A stretch of DNA of 64,000 nt from CAWIHA01 sp963835855 (lineage in GTDB: Bacteria; Acidobacteriota; Terriglobia; Bryobacterales; Bryobacteraceae), in assembly GCA_963835855.1 (NCBI GenBank), contig CAWIHA010000024.1:1-64000 (forward strand). Reading direction: 5' to 3'. A program made the position numbers and the translations under genes. The notes under the pieces are model-generated. The model was given only the letters and a program-made list of their open reading frames with translations, searched no databases and had not been told where the DNA came from. Below are positions 47,821 to 57,721 of this stretch, piece after piece. Within the stretch, counting starts at the first letter, position 1. Each line of letters starts with the position of its first letter.

Positions 47821-48694
47821 TCACTGCTGCGCTCCGGCGTGCTTTCGGTCCAGCAGCGTGCAAACGGCCGCACAGGTGGCCACGATGAATTCCGCTTCTT
47901 CCCGTGTAGGCTCCGTACCTTCCTTGCCGTGCCGTGCGCCTTGGTCCGAGGCATAACCGTAAATCCCATCCAGACTCTTCCTCAGCGCCGGATGGAAGAG
48001 ACCGGAGTACCTGTCGAGATATTTTCCGAGCGTCATAGCTTCGCCAGTAATCTCGCCCAATACGCATTCGACTGCACTAGTGGCTTGGGCAACTGCGCCG
48101 CTTGTATTGGGCTTCGGTCGTGTTGAAAGTGCGCTGATCGCAAATCGGATGTGTCCGGCCGCGGTTGGCTTTTCGTCTTGTTCCAGAACACTCACAGCAG
48201 TGTTTACCGTGCCCTCAAATGTCTCATCACCGCGGGTCTTGATCACTCCGTTGCGGAGCTGCCAGCCGATTTCGGCGTAAGCAAAGTATTCGTTGATCTC
48301 GCCCTCAAACAGTAATGCAAGGCCTTGTGGGAAGAGGTGCTCAGTTTCCGGCGCTTCCTCTCGTAGCTTTAGAAATCGATAAATTGCCTCAACGATGTCG
48401 TAGACGCGAGACCAATGGCATGTGTTTATTGCGCTCCGGACCGAATCAAGTTTGAACGTCCCCAGAGGTAACCGGAATTCGACTGAAATTCTGGACGGTC
48501 GCGGAAATGGGTAGTGGTTTCGGCTCAATACCATAGGGATCGAGCACCTGGGTAACAATTTTCAGAAGCACCGTGGAGTTAACCCGACGCATCGCCAGGT
48601 CAATAATCGGCATTCGGAGGTTACCAGGAAGTTCATCGCGGTAGCGGATGCCTTTGGGCCGGACGAATCCATGGCGTTCGGAAAAACGGGGCAT
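47821..48694 (-). pseudogene. AbiJ-like (abortive infection) protein, frameshifted
   Basis: Two frames together look like one AbiJ-related protein of about 290 residues. The N-terminal frame (from 48694) begins MPRFSERHGF and resembles AbiJ N-terminal domains (FSERxG then a short helical region); the C-terminal frame (to 47821) has WSRVYDIVEAIYRFLK, EYFAYAEIGWQLRNGVI, and a HEPN-like end (ATSAVECVLGEITGE, GIYGYASDQGARHGKEG). The frame changes near 48480 by one extra base or two missing ones, unlike the single deletions elsewhere. AbiJ-type proteins are phage-defence candidates. Function here inferred and probably lost. Confidence 0.55.
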
Positions 48695-48892
48695 TTCCAA
48701 AGCCTATCAAACTTCCTGCCGGATAGTGCAACATAACCTCCTCTATGCTGCAGCAATCCCTTGATCGGTTGTCCATGGCCCACGGTCCGGCAGGATACTT
48801 TTATTGCAAACCTCACTGAGCGCTAGTGCGGCATTGCGAACTTGTGTTCCGGCGGTTGCTGCAGAGGTAAATGCTCCGCCGATGTTCCTGGG

Positions 48893-50701
48893 CTATGACT
48901 GCTTTCGCAGCGCGATGCCGAGCTCCCGCAATTGGCGTTCCGGCACCGCTGAGGGCGCGTCGCACATGAGGTCGGTTCCGCGCGCGGTTTTCGGGAACGG
49001 GATGACGTCGCGGATCGAAGTCTCGCCCGCCAGAATCATCACCAGCCGGTCGAGGCCGAGCGCGATGCCGCCGTGTGGCGGGGCACCGTACTCGAGCGCA
49101 TCGAGCAGGAAGCCGAAGCGGCGGCGCGCCTCGTCTTCGGTGAAGCCAAGCGCCTGGAAGACTTTCCCCTGCACGTCCCGCCGGTGGATACGGATGGAGC
49201 CCGAACCCATCTCGACGCCGTTCAACACCAAGTCATAGGACTTGGCGCGGCAATGCGCTGGATCGGCCGTTAGCTTATCGAGATCCTCATCGTGCACCGA
49301 AGTGAAGGGGTGGTGCGCCGCATCCCAACGGCCCTCTTCCTCGTTCCACTCGAACATCGGGAAATCCACCACCCACAGGAAACGCAGATCCTGGGGGTCG
49401 AGCAGCTTGTGGCGCTCGTTGTACTTTTGCCCGGCGAAGAGCCGCAGTTGGCCGCAGGCCTCGAGCACAGTTTCCTCGGGACGGTGCTTGGCGGGCGCGT
49501 CCGGCCAGCCGGCCAGCATCAGCAGGTCCTCCCCGGTTGCGCCCGTGCGCGCGCGCACTTCGGCCATGGGGACGGGGAAGTCGCGGTCGAGCCTCTTCAC
49601 ATCGTCGTACACGCGCAACCCGCGCTCGCCGCCGAACGCCTTCAGCTCGTCGCGCTCGCGGCGGCTGATACCGCCGGCCTTCGGAACCACGATGGCAACC
49701 AGCGGAAGGTTCTCGCCGGTCAGTCCCGCGCCCGGGAAGAGATCCTCGACGGTATGGAACGGCGGCAGGCGGAGATCCGGCTTATCGCTGCCGTAGCTGC
49801 GCATCGCCTCGGCGTAAGTGAGGCGCGGGAACGGCGCGCGAACGCCGCAGCCGGCCGCCTGGCCAATCCGCTCCATCAGCGGCTCGATCACTTCGAAGAT
49901 GCGCTCCTGTTGCGGGAAGGACATCTCCAGGTCGATTTGCGTGAACTCGGCCTGGCGGTCGGCGCGAAAATCTTCGTCGCGGAAACAGCGCACGATCTGA
50001 AAATACTTTTCGAAGCCGCTGACCATGAGCAGTTGCTTGAAGATCTGCGGCGATTGCGGCAGCGCGTAGAACGAGCCCGGCTGCACCCGGCTGGGCACCA
50101 GGTAATCGCGCGCGCCCTCGGGCGTCGAGCGCGTCAGAAACGGCGTTTCGATTTCGAGGAAGCCCTGCGAGTAAAGGAATTCGCGGATGGCGAAAGAGAT
50201 CTTCGAGCGCAGAACGATGTTGCGCTGCATACGCGGCCGCCGCAGATCTACGTAGCGGTATTTCAGCCGCGCGTCCTCGCCGACATCGACTTCATCTTCC
50301 ATCGGGAACGGCGGCGTGCGCGAATCGTTCAGGATCCAGAGCTTTTGGGCGGCGAGCTCGATTTCGCCGGTGGCCAGGTTCGGGTTCACCGTATCCGGCG
50401 AGCGCAAGGCCACGCGGCCCTCCACCGCGATGACGTACTCCGAGCGCAGGAACTCGGCCTTCCGGTGCACGGCGGCATCGGTATCCGCGCGAAAAACAAT
50501 CTGGGTGACGCCTTCGCGGTCGCGCAGGTGGACGAAGATGACGCCGCCGAGGTCGCGGCGGCGGTGCACCCAGCCCATCAAAACGGCGTGCGCGCCTGCG
50601 TCCGCGGCGCGTAGCTCGCCGCAGGTGTGCGTGCGGCGCAAGCCGCCCAGAAAGTCGAGCGGCACAGCCGTTCCTGTCTGCTTCTCAAAATCGCCGGACA
50701 T
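48893..50701 (-). CDS. aspS: Aspartyl-tRNA synthetase
   Basis: 602 residues. The OB anticodon-binding domain (VLMGWVHRRRDLGGVIFVHLRD), the class II catalytic core (PQSPQIFKQLLMVSGFEKYFQIVRCFRDED, then GLDRLVMILAGETSIRDVIPFPK) and the bacterial GAD insertion domain between them make it AspRS. Start ATG 50701 chosen because it begins the conserved part; a long upstream extension to 50866 is not coding. Whether it also charges tRNA-Asn (non-discriminating) cannot be told. Confidence 0.95.
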   Translation of the reverse strand: MSGDFEKQTGTAVPLDFLGGLRRTHTCGELRAADAGAHAVLMGWVHRRRDLGGVIFVHLRDREGVTQIVFRADTDAAVHRKAEFLRSEYVIAVEGRVALRSPDTVNPNLATGEIELAAQKLWILNDSRTPPFPMEDEVDVGEDARLKYRYVDLRRPRMQRNIVLRSKISFAIREFLYSQGFLEIETPFLTRSTPEGARDYLVPSRVQPGSFYALPQSPQIFKQLLMVSGFEKYFQIVRCFRDEDFRADRQAEFTQIDLEMSFPQQERIFEVIEPLMERIGQAAGCGVRAPFPRLTYAEAMRSYGSDKPDLRLPPFHTVEDLFPGAGLTGENLPLVAIVVPKAGGISRRERDELKAFGGERGLRVYDDVKRLDRDFPVPMAEVRARTGATGEDLLMLAGWPDAPAKHRPEETVLEACGQLRLFAGQKYNERHKLLDPQDLRFLWVVDFPMFEWNEEEGRWDAAHHPFTSVHDEDLDKLTADPAHCRAKSYDLVLNGVEMGSGSIRIHRRDVQGKVFQALGFTEDEARRRFGFLLDALEYGAPPHGGIALGLDRLVMILAGETSIRDVIPFPKTARGTDLMCDAPSAVPERQLRELGIALRKQS

Positions 50702-50921
50702 GATTCCTCGAAATGAATGCGTGCTGCTGACGGCCCGGATCAAAATACCTCTTCCTTTTAAGCGTCTCCAATCACCTGGGCGCTGGGGTGAATGTCTGCG
50801 GACGCGGCGGTTTTTCGGACCACGCCGCGCTAGGCGCGAATCATCGAGGTCTTTTGAAATCACCATGCTAGCACGGCGGCGCGGCCGGTCGTAGTCAATC
50901 GCGTTCCGCTACAATCTGGTT

Positions 50922-53006
50922 ATGTTGCAGGTACTGATCCTCGTCTTCGCACTGGCTGCGCCCGCGTTGGCGCAGAAGCCGTTCGATGTAAACGCTCTCC
51001 TCAAGCTGGCCCGCATCGACGCCCCGCAGGTCTCGCCCGATGGCCGCTCGGTCGCCTTCACTGTGCAAACAATCGACCTCGACGCGAACACAAAGCCGAA
51101 GCAGATCTACGTGGTGCCGGTCCAAGGCGGTGCGCCGGTCGAGATCACGCACGCCGGCACGCTCAACGAGAGGCCGCGCTGGTCGCCCGATTCCAAGCAC
51201 ATTGCCTTCATCTCCGACCGCAGCGGCTCGGCCCAGGCGTGGCTCATGGACCGGGACGGCAACAACGCGCGGCAAGTAACGTCGCTCGCGACCGAAGCCG
51301 GCGGCTTGCTCTACTCGCCCGATGGCAAGAACCTCGTGTTCACGAGCGAGGTTTTCCCCGAGTGCGGCGCCGACGACGCCTGTAACAAGAAGCGGCTCGA
51401 TGCCGAAAAGAGCTCGAGGGTAAAGGCGCGGACGTACACGGCATTGCTGTACCGGCACTGGACGCGCTGGCAATCCGAGCGGCGCAGCCACCTGCTCGTT
51501 GTGCCGGTGGCGGGCGGCGCGCCGAAGGATCTCACCCCAGGCAACCGCGACGTGCCCCCGTTCTCGCTCGGCGGTCCCGACGATTACGCGATTTCGCCGG
51601 ATGGCTCGGAGGTCTGCTTCGTGATGATCTCCGATCCCGAGCCGGCCATCAGCACCAACTCCGACCTCTACGTGGTTTCCATCGCGGGCGGCGAGGCGAA
51701 GAAGATCACCGCGAACCCGGCCGCCGATAATTCGCCCGCGTATTCGCCCGACGGCAGGTATCTGGCGTGGCGCATGCAGGAGCGGCCCGGTTATGAAAGC
51801 GACCGCTGGCGGCTGGTGGTGCTCGAGCGCGCCACCGGCAAGCTCACCGGCCTCACGGACGCCGTGGACCGCTGGGTCACCGGGTTTGCCTGGTCGCCGG
51901 ATTCCACCAAACTCTTCTTCACCATCGAGGATCGCGGCAGGCAAGGCGTGCAGATGGTGCCGGTCACCGGAGGCGGCGCCCTTACGATCATCGCCGGCAA
52001 CGCGACCGACGATGATCTCCGGCTCACGCCGGACGGCAAGACGCTCGTCTACACCGAGCAGAGCGGCTCGCATCCGGCGGAGATTTTCGCGGCCGCAAGC
52101 GGCGGCTCTCCCATCGCTCTCACGCATCTCAACGACGCCTTCCTGGACGAGTTCCAACTTCCGCGGCTCGAGGAGTTCTCCGTCGAGGGCGTCGGCGGGA
52201 CAACCGTGTACGGCTTTCTGCTGAAGCCGCCAGGCTTCGAGGAAGGGAAAAAATACCCCGTGCTGTTCCTGATTCACGGCGGGCCGCAGGGCGCGTGGGG
52301 CGAAGACTGGGGCTATCGCTGGAACCCGCAGGTGTTTGCCTCGGCCGGTTTTGTGGTGGTGATGCCGAACCCGCGCGGCTCGACGGGCTACGGCCAGAAG
52401 TTCATCGATGACATCAATTCCGATTGGGGCGGCAAGCCCTACGACGACATCATGGCCGTGGCCGATTACATCGAGAAGCAGCCCTGGGCCGACCCGGACC
52501 GGACCGCTGCGGCAGGTGGTTCCTACGGCGGCTACATGATGGATTGGATTCTCGGCCACACGCAGCGGTTCAAGGCGCTGGTGTCTCATGCGGGCGTTTT
52601 CGATCTGCGCAGCATGTTCGGCTCGACCGAGGAGCTGTGGTTCCCGCTGTGGGAGTTCCGCGGCGCGCCGTGGGACAACCCCGAGGTCTATGCGAAGTGG
52701 TCGCCCAGCTTTTACGCAAAAGACTTCCACACGCCGACGCTCGTGATCCACGGCGAGCAGGATTTCCGTGTGCCCTACACGCAAGGCCTGCAACTCTTCA
52801 CTTCATTGCAGATTCAGAAGGTGCCCTCGAAGCTGCTCATCTACCCGGACGAGGGCCACTGGATTCTGAAGCCGCAGAACACGGTGCTCTGGTACCAGAC
52901 ATTCCTAGAGTGGGTGACGGAGTGGGTGAATAAGCCCGCCCCGCCGGTTGCGCCACCGCCGGTTGCCGCGCCACTCCCGCCGGCGCCGGCCGCGCCGGCG
53001 CAATAG
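50922..53006 (+). CDS. S9 family peptidase (prolyl oligopeptidase/acylaminoacyl peptidase)
   Basis: 694 residues with a signal peptide (VLILVFALAAPALAQ), a beta-propeller built of WD40/TolB-like blades (SPDGRSVAF, WSPDSKHIAFISD, YSPDGRYLAWRM), and an alpha/beta hydrolase domain with the nucleophile Ser in GGSYGGYMMDW. PVLFLIHGGPQGAWGEDW precedes it. Exported oligopeptidase, substrates unknown. The C-terminal tail is Pro/Ala-rich. Divergent from aspS. Confidence 0.93.
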   Translation: MLQVLILVFALAAPALAQKPFDVNALLKLARIDAPQVSPDGRSVAFTVQTIDLDANTKPKQIYVVPVQGGAPVEITHAGTLNERPRWSPDSKHIAFISDRSGSAQAWLMDRDGNNARQVTSLATEAGGLLYSPDGKNLVFTSEVFPECGADDACNKKRLDAEKSSRVKARTYTALLYRHWTRWQSERRSHLLVVPVAGGAPKDLTPGNRDVPPFSLGGPDDYAISPDGSEVCFVMISDPEPAISTNSDLYVVSIAGGEAKKITANPAADNSPAYSPDGRYLAWRMQERPGYESDRWRLVVLERATGKLTGLTDAVDRWVTGFAWSPDSTKLFFTIEDRGRQGVQMVPVTGGGALTIIAGNATDDDLRLTPDGKTLVYTEQSGSHPAEIFAAASGGSPIALTHLNDAFLDEFQLPRLEEFSVEGVGGTTVYGFLLKPPGFEEGKKYPVLFLIHGGPQGAWGEDWGYRWNPQVFASAGFVVVMPNPRGSTGYGQKFIDDINSDWGGKPYDDIMAVADYIEKQPWADPDRTAAAGGSYGGYMMDWILGHTQRFKALVSHAGVFDLRSMFGSTEELWFPLWEFRGAPWDNPEVYAKWSPSFYAKDFHTPTLVIHGEQDFRVPYTQGLQLFTSLQIQKVPSKLLIYPDEGHWILKPQNTVLWYQTFLEWVTEWVNKPAPPVAPPPVAAPLPPAPAAPAQ

Positions 53007-53231
53007 GGCGCGTGAGCGAAACGCGGTTTTCGGCGACGATTGTCACGGGCCCAGGGAAACCAGCGTTTTCCGTTGGACCGGATTTTCCGTGGTCGGCTTC
53101 CAAGAGCAGGAATTGGCGCCAGGCACCGGTTTTGCGGCTCGGGCTTCCTGGCGCGGCCAGGGGGTTGCGCGCGGGCGAGGGCGCCCGCCCTACTTTCATG
53201 CTCCGTTGGTGACTAGCCGGCTCCGCGCCCT

Positions 53232-54089
53232 TTATGCCAGGCCGCACTCGAGCGCATTGATTTTCCCGGCGACGCTTAACAACAACTCCTCTTCGGCTTT
53301 GAGCTTCCCGCGCCGCGCTTCGGGGAGCCTGGCCCTGATTTCATCCAGATTCATCGGCTCTGCCGGCCCCGCCACCTGAAACCCCAGCATGTTCGCCAAT
53401 CGACAGGACAGGTAGATTACGGTGGCCACGTCGAAACGGTCCGCCGCCGGCTCGGCGTGGTGCCGCCCCGTGATTTCCAGGAACAGCGGCGGGAATTTCC
53501 AGTCCATCATTAGCCAGCGGCCCACTTCGCAATGGTCGATTTCAAACATGTTCCGCTCGCATTCGAGGACATCGCAGCCGCTCACGTCGGCCACTTCCAG
53601 CATACGCATGTAATCCTCTGGGTAGTTGGCCAGCAAGGCGAGCCGCCCGATGTCATGCATCAACCCCGCTGTGTAGCATTGGTCTTTGTCCAGCCAGCAA
53701 GCCGCGGCGATGTCCTCGGCCAGAAACGCGCAAGCCAGGCTGTGGCGCCAGCACCGCAACGCCGAAGGGAGTTGCAACGCCGAAGAAAGGAAATTCCGCA
53801 GCGTCACCATCATGACCAGCGATTTCAGCCGTTCCAGGCCCAGGATCGCGACCGCGTGCAGGATGCTGTGGACTGTCTGCCGGCAGCCGAGCAAAGAGGA
53901 ATTGGACAGCTTGAGGACCTCGGCGGAAAAAGCGGGGTCCACGCGAATCATGTCGGCCACTCGCCGGAAGACGACGTCATCGGTCGAAACAAGCGTCATG
54001 AGCCGCGCTGCAACCGACGGGAGTGGTTGCAGCTTCTTGAGCACCCAGGGCTTCTCTCCCCGGACCGCCGTTTGAGCGATCACGCTCAC
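53232..54089 (-). CDS. HDOD domain protein
   Basis: A 285-residue HDOD protein: LPSVAARLMTLVSTDDVVFRRVADMIRVDPAFSAEVLKLSNSSLLG, then a degenerate HD-like region (GLMHDIGRLALLANYP, EIDHCEVGRWLMMDWKFP). HDOD proteins have no shown enzymatic activity and act in signalling, often with cyclic-di-GMP systems. It stands alone, convergent with the S9 gene. Confidence 0.9.
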   Translation of the reverse strand: MSVIAQTAVRGEKPWVLKKLQPLPSVAARLMTLVSTDDVVFRRVADMIRVDPAFSAEVLKLSNSSLLGCRQTVHSILHAVAILGLERLKSLVMMVTLRNFLSSALQLPSALRCWRHSLACAFLAEDIAAACWLDKDQCYTAGLMHDIGRLALLANYPEDYMRMLEVADVSGCDVLECERNMFEIDHCEVGRWLMMDWKFPPLFLEITGRHHAEPAADRFDVATVIYLSCRLANMLGFQVAGPAEPMNLDEIRARLPEARRGKLKAEEELLLSVAGKINALECGLA

Positions 54090-54140
54090 AAGGACCTTCC
54101 TCCCTAATGCGTTATCGGCCGTGGAGGTAAGGGTCTTTAA

Positions 54141-55139
54141 CTATCGTGTTGCCGCCCGCTCGAGCCGGTCGAGAATCGCGGCCCATTCCGGCCGCTCCGG
54201 TGGGCGTTCCACGGCGATCCAATCGAAGCCTTCGCGGTCGAGCCGGTGCAGAGCGCCATATAATGCGGTGGCATAGGCCTCGGGGTCGGCGGGTAGTGGA
54301 ACCGTTCGGGCGGCGCCCACGGCTGGAGTACCACCGATGCCCACGTATGCGCCTGAGCCCGTGCCGGGAAGCGCGCCGTCGCGCACCAAAACCAGCCGCG
54401 TCATCGGGCTGTAGTGGCGCGGGTGCATGCCCGGCGAGGGATGGCCCGCTCCGTTCTCGATCCGCCCGGCCACGGCGACCGGCCCGATCAACGCCTCGAT
54501 CTCGAGCTGCGACACCATGCCTGGGCGCAATAGGGCCGCCTGCGTGCCAGCGAGCGACAGAACCGTGGATTCGATGCCGACGGTTGCCGGGCCGCCGTCC
54601 AGGATCAGATCAACGGCCGTGCCGAGGCCCGCGCGCACGTGCCCGGCCGTGGTGGGCGAGAGCTGAGAGAAGCGGTTGGCGCTCGGCGCCGCGATGGGAA
54701 CGCCCGCCTCCCTGATTAACTCGAGCGCAAGCGGATGGGCGGGGACGCGCAGCCCCACGGTGCCGAGCCCCGCCGTCACAATCTTCGGGATCTGCTCGCT
54801 CTTGGGGAGCACCAATGTCAGCGGCCCCGGCCAAAAGCGGCGCGCCAGCGTTTCCGCCTCGGGCGGCCACGCCGTTACGAGGGAGCGCGCCATTTCGATC
54901 GAAGCCACGTGCACAATCAGCGGGCTCGTGGGCGGTCTGCCTTTCGCCTCGTAGATGCGCGCGACGGCGGCGGCATCGAGCGCGTTCGCGCCCAGCCCGT
55001 AAACCGTTTCCGTCGGAAACGCGACAAGCCCGCCCGCGCGAATCAGGGCAATGGCTTGCGCTAGGTCGTCTCTATTCAGGGAGGTCTTCCTTGCCGTCGC
55101 CGGCGATTCGGCCGGTGTGCTTGTAGACGAGGTACGCAT
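54141..55139 (-). CDS. L-threonylcarbamoyladenylate synthase (Sua5/YwlC)
   Basis: 332 residues: the YrdC domain (LNRDDLAQAIALIRAGGLVAFPTETVYGLGANALD, then KGRPPTSPLIVHV) and a C-terminal Sua5 domain make the long form. It makes threonylcarbamoyl-AMP for the t6A tRNA modification. The start is unclear: the in-frame ATG 55139 lies inside prfB, and a start near the prfB stop (55072) would remove only a low-complexity stretch. The two genes are probably coupled. Confidence 0.9.
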   Translation of the reverse strand: MRTSSTSTPAESPATARKTSLNRDDLAQAIALIRAGGLVAFPTETVYGLGANALDAAAVARIYEAKGRPPTSPLIVHVASIEMARSLVTAWPPEAETLARRFWPGPLTLVLPKSEQIPKIVTAGLGTVGLRVPAHPLALELIREAGVPIAAPSANRFSQLSPTTAGHVRAGLGTAVDLILDGGPATVGIESTVLSLAGTQAALLRPGMVSQLEIEALIGPVAVAGRIENGAGHPSPGMHPRHYSPMTRLVLVRDGALPGTGSGAYVGIGGTPAVGAARTVPLPADPEAYATALYGALHRLDREGFDWIAVERPPERPEWAAILDRLERAATR

Positions 55140-56200
55140 GCATGAGAGCGTCGAGGTCGCCGTCGAGTACGCGGTCCACATCGCCGATGCTCAGCTTGGT
55201 GCGGAGATCCTTCACCAGCCGGTAAGGCGCGAGCACGTAGCTGCGGATCTGGCTGCCGAAGTTGATGTCGGCTTTGCTGTCTTCAATCTTCCGCTCCGCG
55301 GCGCGCTTCTTCGCCATTTCATGCTCATAGAGCTTGGCGCGTAATTGCTTCAGCGCCATGTCCCGGTTCTTGTGTTGCGACCGCTCGTTCTGGCACTGCA
55401 CGACGATATTGGTGGGCAGGTGGACCATGCGCACCGCGGAATCCGTGCGGTTAACGTGCTGGCCGCCCCGGCCGCCCGCCCGGAAGGTATCGACGCGCAG
55501 GTCTTCCGGCCGGATCTCGATCTTGATCTCGTCGTCAATCTGCGGGTAGACGTACACCGATGCGAACGAGGTGTGCCGCCGCGCATTGGCGTCAAAGGGC
55601 GAGATGCGCACCAAGCGGTGCACTCCCACTTCCGATTGTAGCAGCCCGTAAGCGTTCTCGCCGTTGATCTCGAACGTCACGGATTTGATGCCAGCGCCTT
55701 CACCCTCCTGCCGGTCGGTGATGACGGTGGAGAAGCCCTTGCGTTCGGCCCAACGCAGGTACATGCGGAGCAGCATTTCCGCCCAGTCCTGGCTTTCGGT
55801 GCCCCCGGCGCCTGGATGAATGGTTACGATGGCGCTGCGGAAATCGTTTTCCCCCGAAAGCAGCGTCTCGGTTTCGAGTTTCTCCAAATGCTCGGAGAAC
55901 CTCTTCATCTCGCTTTCGATTTCCCCGCCCACCTGCTCGCCTTCGCGCGAGAGCTCGAAAAGCGTATCGAGATCGGACATGGCCGATGCGACGCGCGCTT
56001 CATCCGCCAGCGTCTCCTCAAGCCGCTTGCGCTGTTGCAACAGCTTCTGGCTGGGCTGGCTCCAGAAATCGGGCGAGGTGACTTCCTTCTCGATCTCGGC
56101 TAATTGGGATTTCTTGGCGGGAGCGTCAAAGATAGCTCCGCACAACTTCAGCTTGCTGGCGGAGCGACAAATACTCCCGTTCGAGTTCTTCGAGGACCAT
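55072..56200 (-). CDS. prfB: Peptide chain release factor 2 with programmed +1 frameshift
   Basis: ATG 56200 starts a 24-codon leader frame ending ...VVRSYL then TGA at 56128-56126. Shifting +1 at CTT-TGA-C continues into the RF2 body (DAPAKKSQLAEIEKEV...) to 55072, with the GGRGGQHVN catalytic motif and SPFDANARRHTSF, the SPF anticodon-like tripeptide that reads UGA. About 375 residues in total, normal for RF2. A GGAG lies four bases before the slip. Low RF2 lets the ribosome slip and make more RF2, the classic autoregulation. Without the shift the product is a 24-residue peptide. Confidence 0.95.
56125..56139 (-). promoter_or_regulatory. RF2 programmed frameshift site
   Basis: Minus strand: GGAG (56139-56136), four bases, then CTT-TGA-C (56131-56125). 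The slippery CTT, the UGA and the following C match the E. coli prfB signal. The upstream element is GGAG rather than AGGGGG, hence a somewhat weaker Shine-Dalgarno-like stimulator. Confidence 0.92.
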
Positions 56201-56244
56201 AAGCTTTATTCTAGCGTCAAAGGATGGTTTCTCGAATTCTCGTC

Positions 56245-56559
56245 CTACGGCCCATCGCCTTCATCCTCGACGGTGTGCCTTTGAGGCAGCATGCGTTGGT
56301 GCAGGATGCGGGAAACGACAATGCCTCCGGCCTCCTGCCGGTAAAAGACGACATGCCGCCCACATTCCATGCGGCGCAGGCCGGGACGAACATCATCATA
56401 GGTTCGGCCCAGAGCGGGAGCATCGGCGAGCATTTGACACCACGCCTCAAGATCGTCGAGGTAGTGGACCGTCCGATCTGCGCCCCAGGTGCGCAGGCTA
56501 TAAGCACCGATGCCCAGCAGGTCGGCTTCGGCGCGGCGCGATAAACGAAGCAGAGCCAC
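56245..56559 (-). CDS. parE: ParE/RelE-family toxin
   Basis: 104 residues: LRLSRRAEADLLGIGAYSLRTWGADRTVHYLDDLEAWCQMLADAPALGRTYDDVRPGLRRMECGRHVVFYRQE is the ParE toxin fold. ParE toxins poison DNA gyrase. It starts three bases after the antitoxin stop on the same strand, the usual ParD-ParE order. Confidence 0.87.
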   Translation of the reverse strand: MALLRLSRRAEADLLGIGAYSLRTWGADRTVHYLDDLEAWCQMLADAPALGRTYDDVRPGLRRMECGRHVVFYRQEAGGIVVSRILHQRMLPQRHTVEDEGDGP

Positions 56560-56562
56560 AGC

Positions 56563-56820
56563 CTAGCGCGGCGTCGTGGGAAGATTCAGCGTATCCCGGA
56601 CACGTGAAAAAACGTTACCCTCGGCAACGCCGCTGGCATCGCCTTCGTCGATTGCCGTCCGCAGCGCGGCAAGCTTCGCCTCGTACTCCCGTTCCTCGCG
56701 CTCCAGTGTCCGGAGCGCCGCGCGTACAACCTCGCTGGCGTTCTCGTAGCGGCCGCTTCGGACCTTCTTGAGCACGAAGCGGTCGAGTGCGTCGGTCAAA
56801 TTGACATTTCGGGTCGGCAT
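56563..56820 (-). CDS. parD: ParD-family antitoxin
   Basis: 85 residues with a ribbon-helix-helix start: MPTRNVNLTDALDRFVLKKVRSGRYENASEVVRAALRTLE, then a charged flexible tail that would wrap the toxin. The RHH binds its own promoter, repressing the operon with the toxin. Immediately upstream of the ParE-like gene. Confidence 0.87.
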   Translation of the reverse strand: MPTRNVNLTDALDRFVLKKVRSGRYENASEVVRAALRTLEREEREYEAKLAALRTAIDEGDASGVAEGNVFSRVRDTLNLPTTPR

Positions 56821-56972
56821 GGTGCTCTCCCGGATCAGTCTAAGTCTACGCTCATCATAGCAGAATCAGCAAAGATTGCCAATGTGTTAGAAGGCCAAGC
56901 CCAAGCTCGCTGAACCCAGGGTGAACCGGGCACTTGTCAGCAATCCACGCTGAGCATATCGCGGTTGACGGG

Positions 56973-57602
56973 TTATCTCCCGCTCTGCCCTGTGCCGCTT
57001 CCGTGTCCGGCCGTTTCGAGCAGATACCCGCGCTTGCCGGCGTTAACGGCGCGCGTTCGCCCGATATCCGAGACCACGCCTGCGGCCTCGTGGATGTGGC
57101 CGCAGACGAAGTATTCCGGCTGGTGCCGGCCGATGAACTCGCGCACCGACCGGCTGCCGGCGTGAACGCCCTCGCGAACGCGATCGAGCGGCGTTCCGAG
57201 CGGCGGGCAATGGCAAATCAGCACCAGCGGTTTTAACCGGGCAAAGGGTTTGAGGCGCTCGGCAATTTCCTCTTCGCTGTATTCGCCCGGAGTGTTGAAC
57301 GGCGTCGGGCTGGAGTAACCGAGCCCGGCAATGTGAAAGCCCCCGGCCTCGAAGCTCTTCCCGTGAAAATCGTTCAAACCGAATTTGGCGGTGAAGGCGG
57401 CGATCTGCGCGGCCGATTCGTGATTGCCGGGCAGCACGTAGACGCGCCCGGCGCGGCGCCGCAGGATTTCTCCGCATTCCTCCAGGCCGCGGCCGAAAGT
57501 GGCCAGGTCGCCGGCGGCGAAATAGTAATCGGCCTGGATGGCCATCAACCGCTCCAGCGCTGCATAGTCGCCATGAATATCTGAGAACACGAGCAACTTC
57601 AT
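56973..57602 (-). CDS. Metallophosphoesterase
   Basis: 209 residues in the calcineurin-like fold: LLVFSDIHGD (DxH), AAGDLATFG (GD), LPGNHES (GNH) and GHIHEAAG (GHxH) at the C terminus, with an extra His pair in ICHCPPLG. Two-metal site. Substrates could be phosphodiesters or nucleotides; undetermined. Start ATG 57602 begins directly at the motif; an upstream extension to 57635 is unlikely. Confidence 0.85.
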   Translation of the reverse strand: MKLLVFSDIHGDYAALERLMAIQADYYFAAGDLATFGRGLEECGEILRRRAGRVYVLPGNHESAAQIAAFTAKFGLNDFHGKSFEAGGFHIAGLGYSSPTPFNTPGEYSEEEIAERLKPFARLKPLVLICHCPPLGTPLDRVREGVHAGSRSVREFIGRHQPEYFVCGHIHEAAGVVSDIGRTRAVNAGKRGYLLETAGHGSGTGQSGR

Positions 57603-57721
57603 AAAACGTGCATCATACCGCAAGGTTCGCTTCATGCGGCCGGATGCAGCGAGCCGCCGTGCAGCTTTCAGTGAGCGATGGGGCTTCGCCGCCTCGCCGC
57701 CGCCCCAATCCGCGGCGCGGC

